From positions 1-6,391 of the forward strand of contig RFHG01000166.1 of assembly GCA_003696465.1 (NCBI GenBank): 6,391 bases of DNA. Direction: 5' to 3'. The notes below the pieces were generated by a model, which worked only from the letters and a program-made list of their open reading frames with translations, was not told where the DNA came from and did no database searches. The DNA comes from Gammaproteobacteria bacterium. GTDB lineage: Bacteria; Pseudomonadota; Gammaproteobacteria; J044. Shown here one piece after another: positions 6,180 to 6,391 of the stretch. Each line of letters starts with the position of its first letter. The first letter of the stretch is position 1. A program made the position numbers and the translations under genes.

Positions 6180-6391
6180 ATGGCAACACACGATATCAAT
6201 AATCCCGAAGTCACTGACGAACAGCCGATACAGGTCGTGCCGCTGCTTCCGCTGCGCGACGTGGTGGTCTATCCGCACATGGTCATCCCCCTGTTCGTGG
6301 GGCGCGAGAAGTCGATCCGCGCCCTCGAGGCGGCCATGGCCGACAACAAGCAGATCATGCTGGTCGCCCAGCAGAGTGCCGATGTCGATGA
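6180..6391 (+). CDS. lon: ATP-dependent protease Lon, N-terminal end (3' truncated by the window)
   Basis: Lon is a soluble AAA+ serine protease that removes misfolded proteins and short-lived regulators. Only the first 70 codons are in the window, out of about 800 in the usual family length. They begin the LON substrate-binding domain: VPLLPLRDVVVYPHMVIPLFVGR (split here as residues 20-34 and 35-42) followed by S-I-R-A-L-E-A-A-M is the typical opening strand pair and helix. The ATPase and Ser-Lys protease parts lie beyond the window. The ATG at 6180 is preceded by a modest purine-rich site (AAGAGAG, about 6165-6171). An ATG at 6161 is out of frame and opens only a short ORF. The gene sits 137 nt after clpX, behind a terminator-like hairpin and a sigma32-type promoter, so it should be separately heat-inducible. 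Confidence 0.96.
   Translation, partial: MATHDINNPEVTDEQPIQVVPLLPLRDVVVYPHMVIPLFVGREKSIRALEAAMADNKQIMLVAQQSADVD

Noticed and set aside
3913..6189. A 758-codon minus-strand ORF opposite clpP and clpX
   Set aside because: clpP and clpX happen to share the same frame, so their antisense shadows join into one long ORF. It also spans the intergenic hairpins, and the product is Leu/Asp/Gln/Gly-rich without a domain.
6161..6202. ATG at 6161 as the lon start
   Set aside because: It is 19 nt upstream of and out of frame with the conserved Lon reading frame, and stops after 13 codons.

Overview
The window is about 6.4 kb of GC-rich DNA with all recognisable genes on the + strand. It looks like a gammaproteobacterial chromosome. 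The core is the conserved cytosolic protein quality-control block tig-clpP-clpX-lon, and the protein sequences are close to the E. coli/Pseudomonas type. The high GC and the GGDEF-EAL neighbour would suit a Pseudomonas-like or Chromatiales-like lineage, but the sequence does not settle the genus. There is no sign of mobile DNA, CRISPR or recent transfer.

Layout. Positions 1-186 hold the last 61 codons of an alpha/beta-hydrolase-type protein. Positions 200-2425 encode a membrane-anchored sensor with a CHASE4-like periplasmic region, a HAMP-like linker, and GGDEF and EAL domains. Both catalytic centres and the GGDEF inhibitory site look intact, so it may both make and degrade cyclic di-GMP. Positions 2440-2468 carry a strong sigma70-type promoter for a tRNA-Leu(UAG) gene at 2506-2590. 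No terminator is visible after this tRNA. The trigger factor gene tig (2637-3965) starts 46 nt later, so the tRNA promoter may also feed tig. clpP (3958-4623) overlaps the end of tig by 8 nt. A 135-nt gap with small hairpins separates clpP from clpX (4759-6042). A GC-rich terminator-like hairpin (6053-6075) follows clpX. Next comes a very good match to the heat-shock sigma32 promoter (6088-6116), then the start of lon (6180 to the window end, truncated).

How the genes work together. Trigger factor meets nascent chains at the ribosome exit. ClpX is an AAA+ unfoldase that feeds substrates to the ClpP peptidase. Lon is a separate AAA+ protease for misfolded and regulatory proteins. The arrangement suggests tig and clpP are translated together, clpX has some independent control, and lon is a separately heat-inducible unit. 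The cyclic-di-GMP protein upstream is a neighbour with no evident functional link.

I found no convincing new biological system. The points worth checking are regulatory: the lon promoter with a dyad in its spacer, tRNA-tig read-through, the tig/clpP overlap, and a small ORF with hairpin ahead of clpX.
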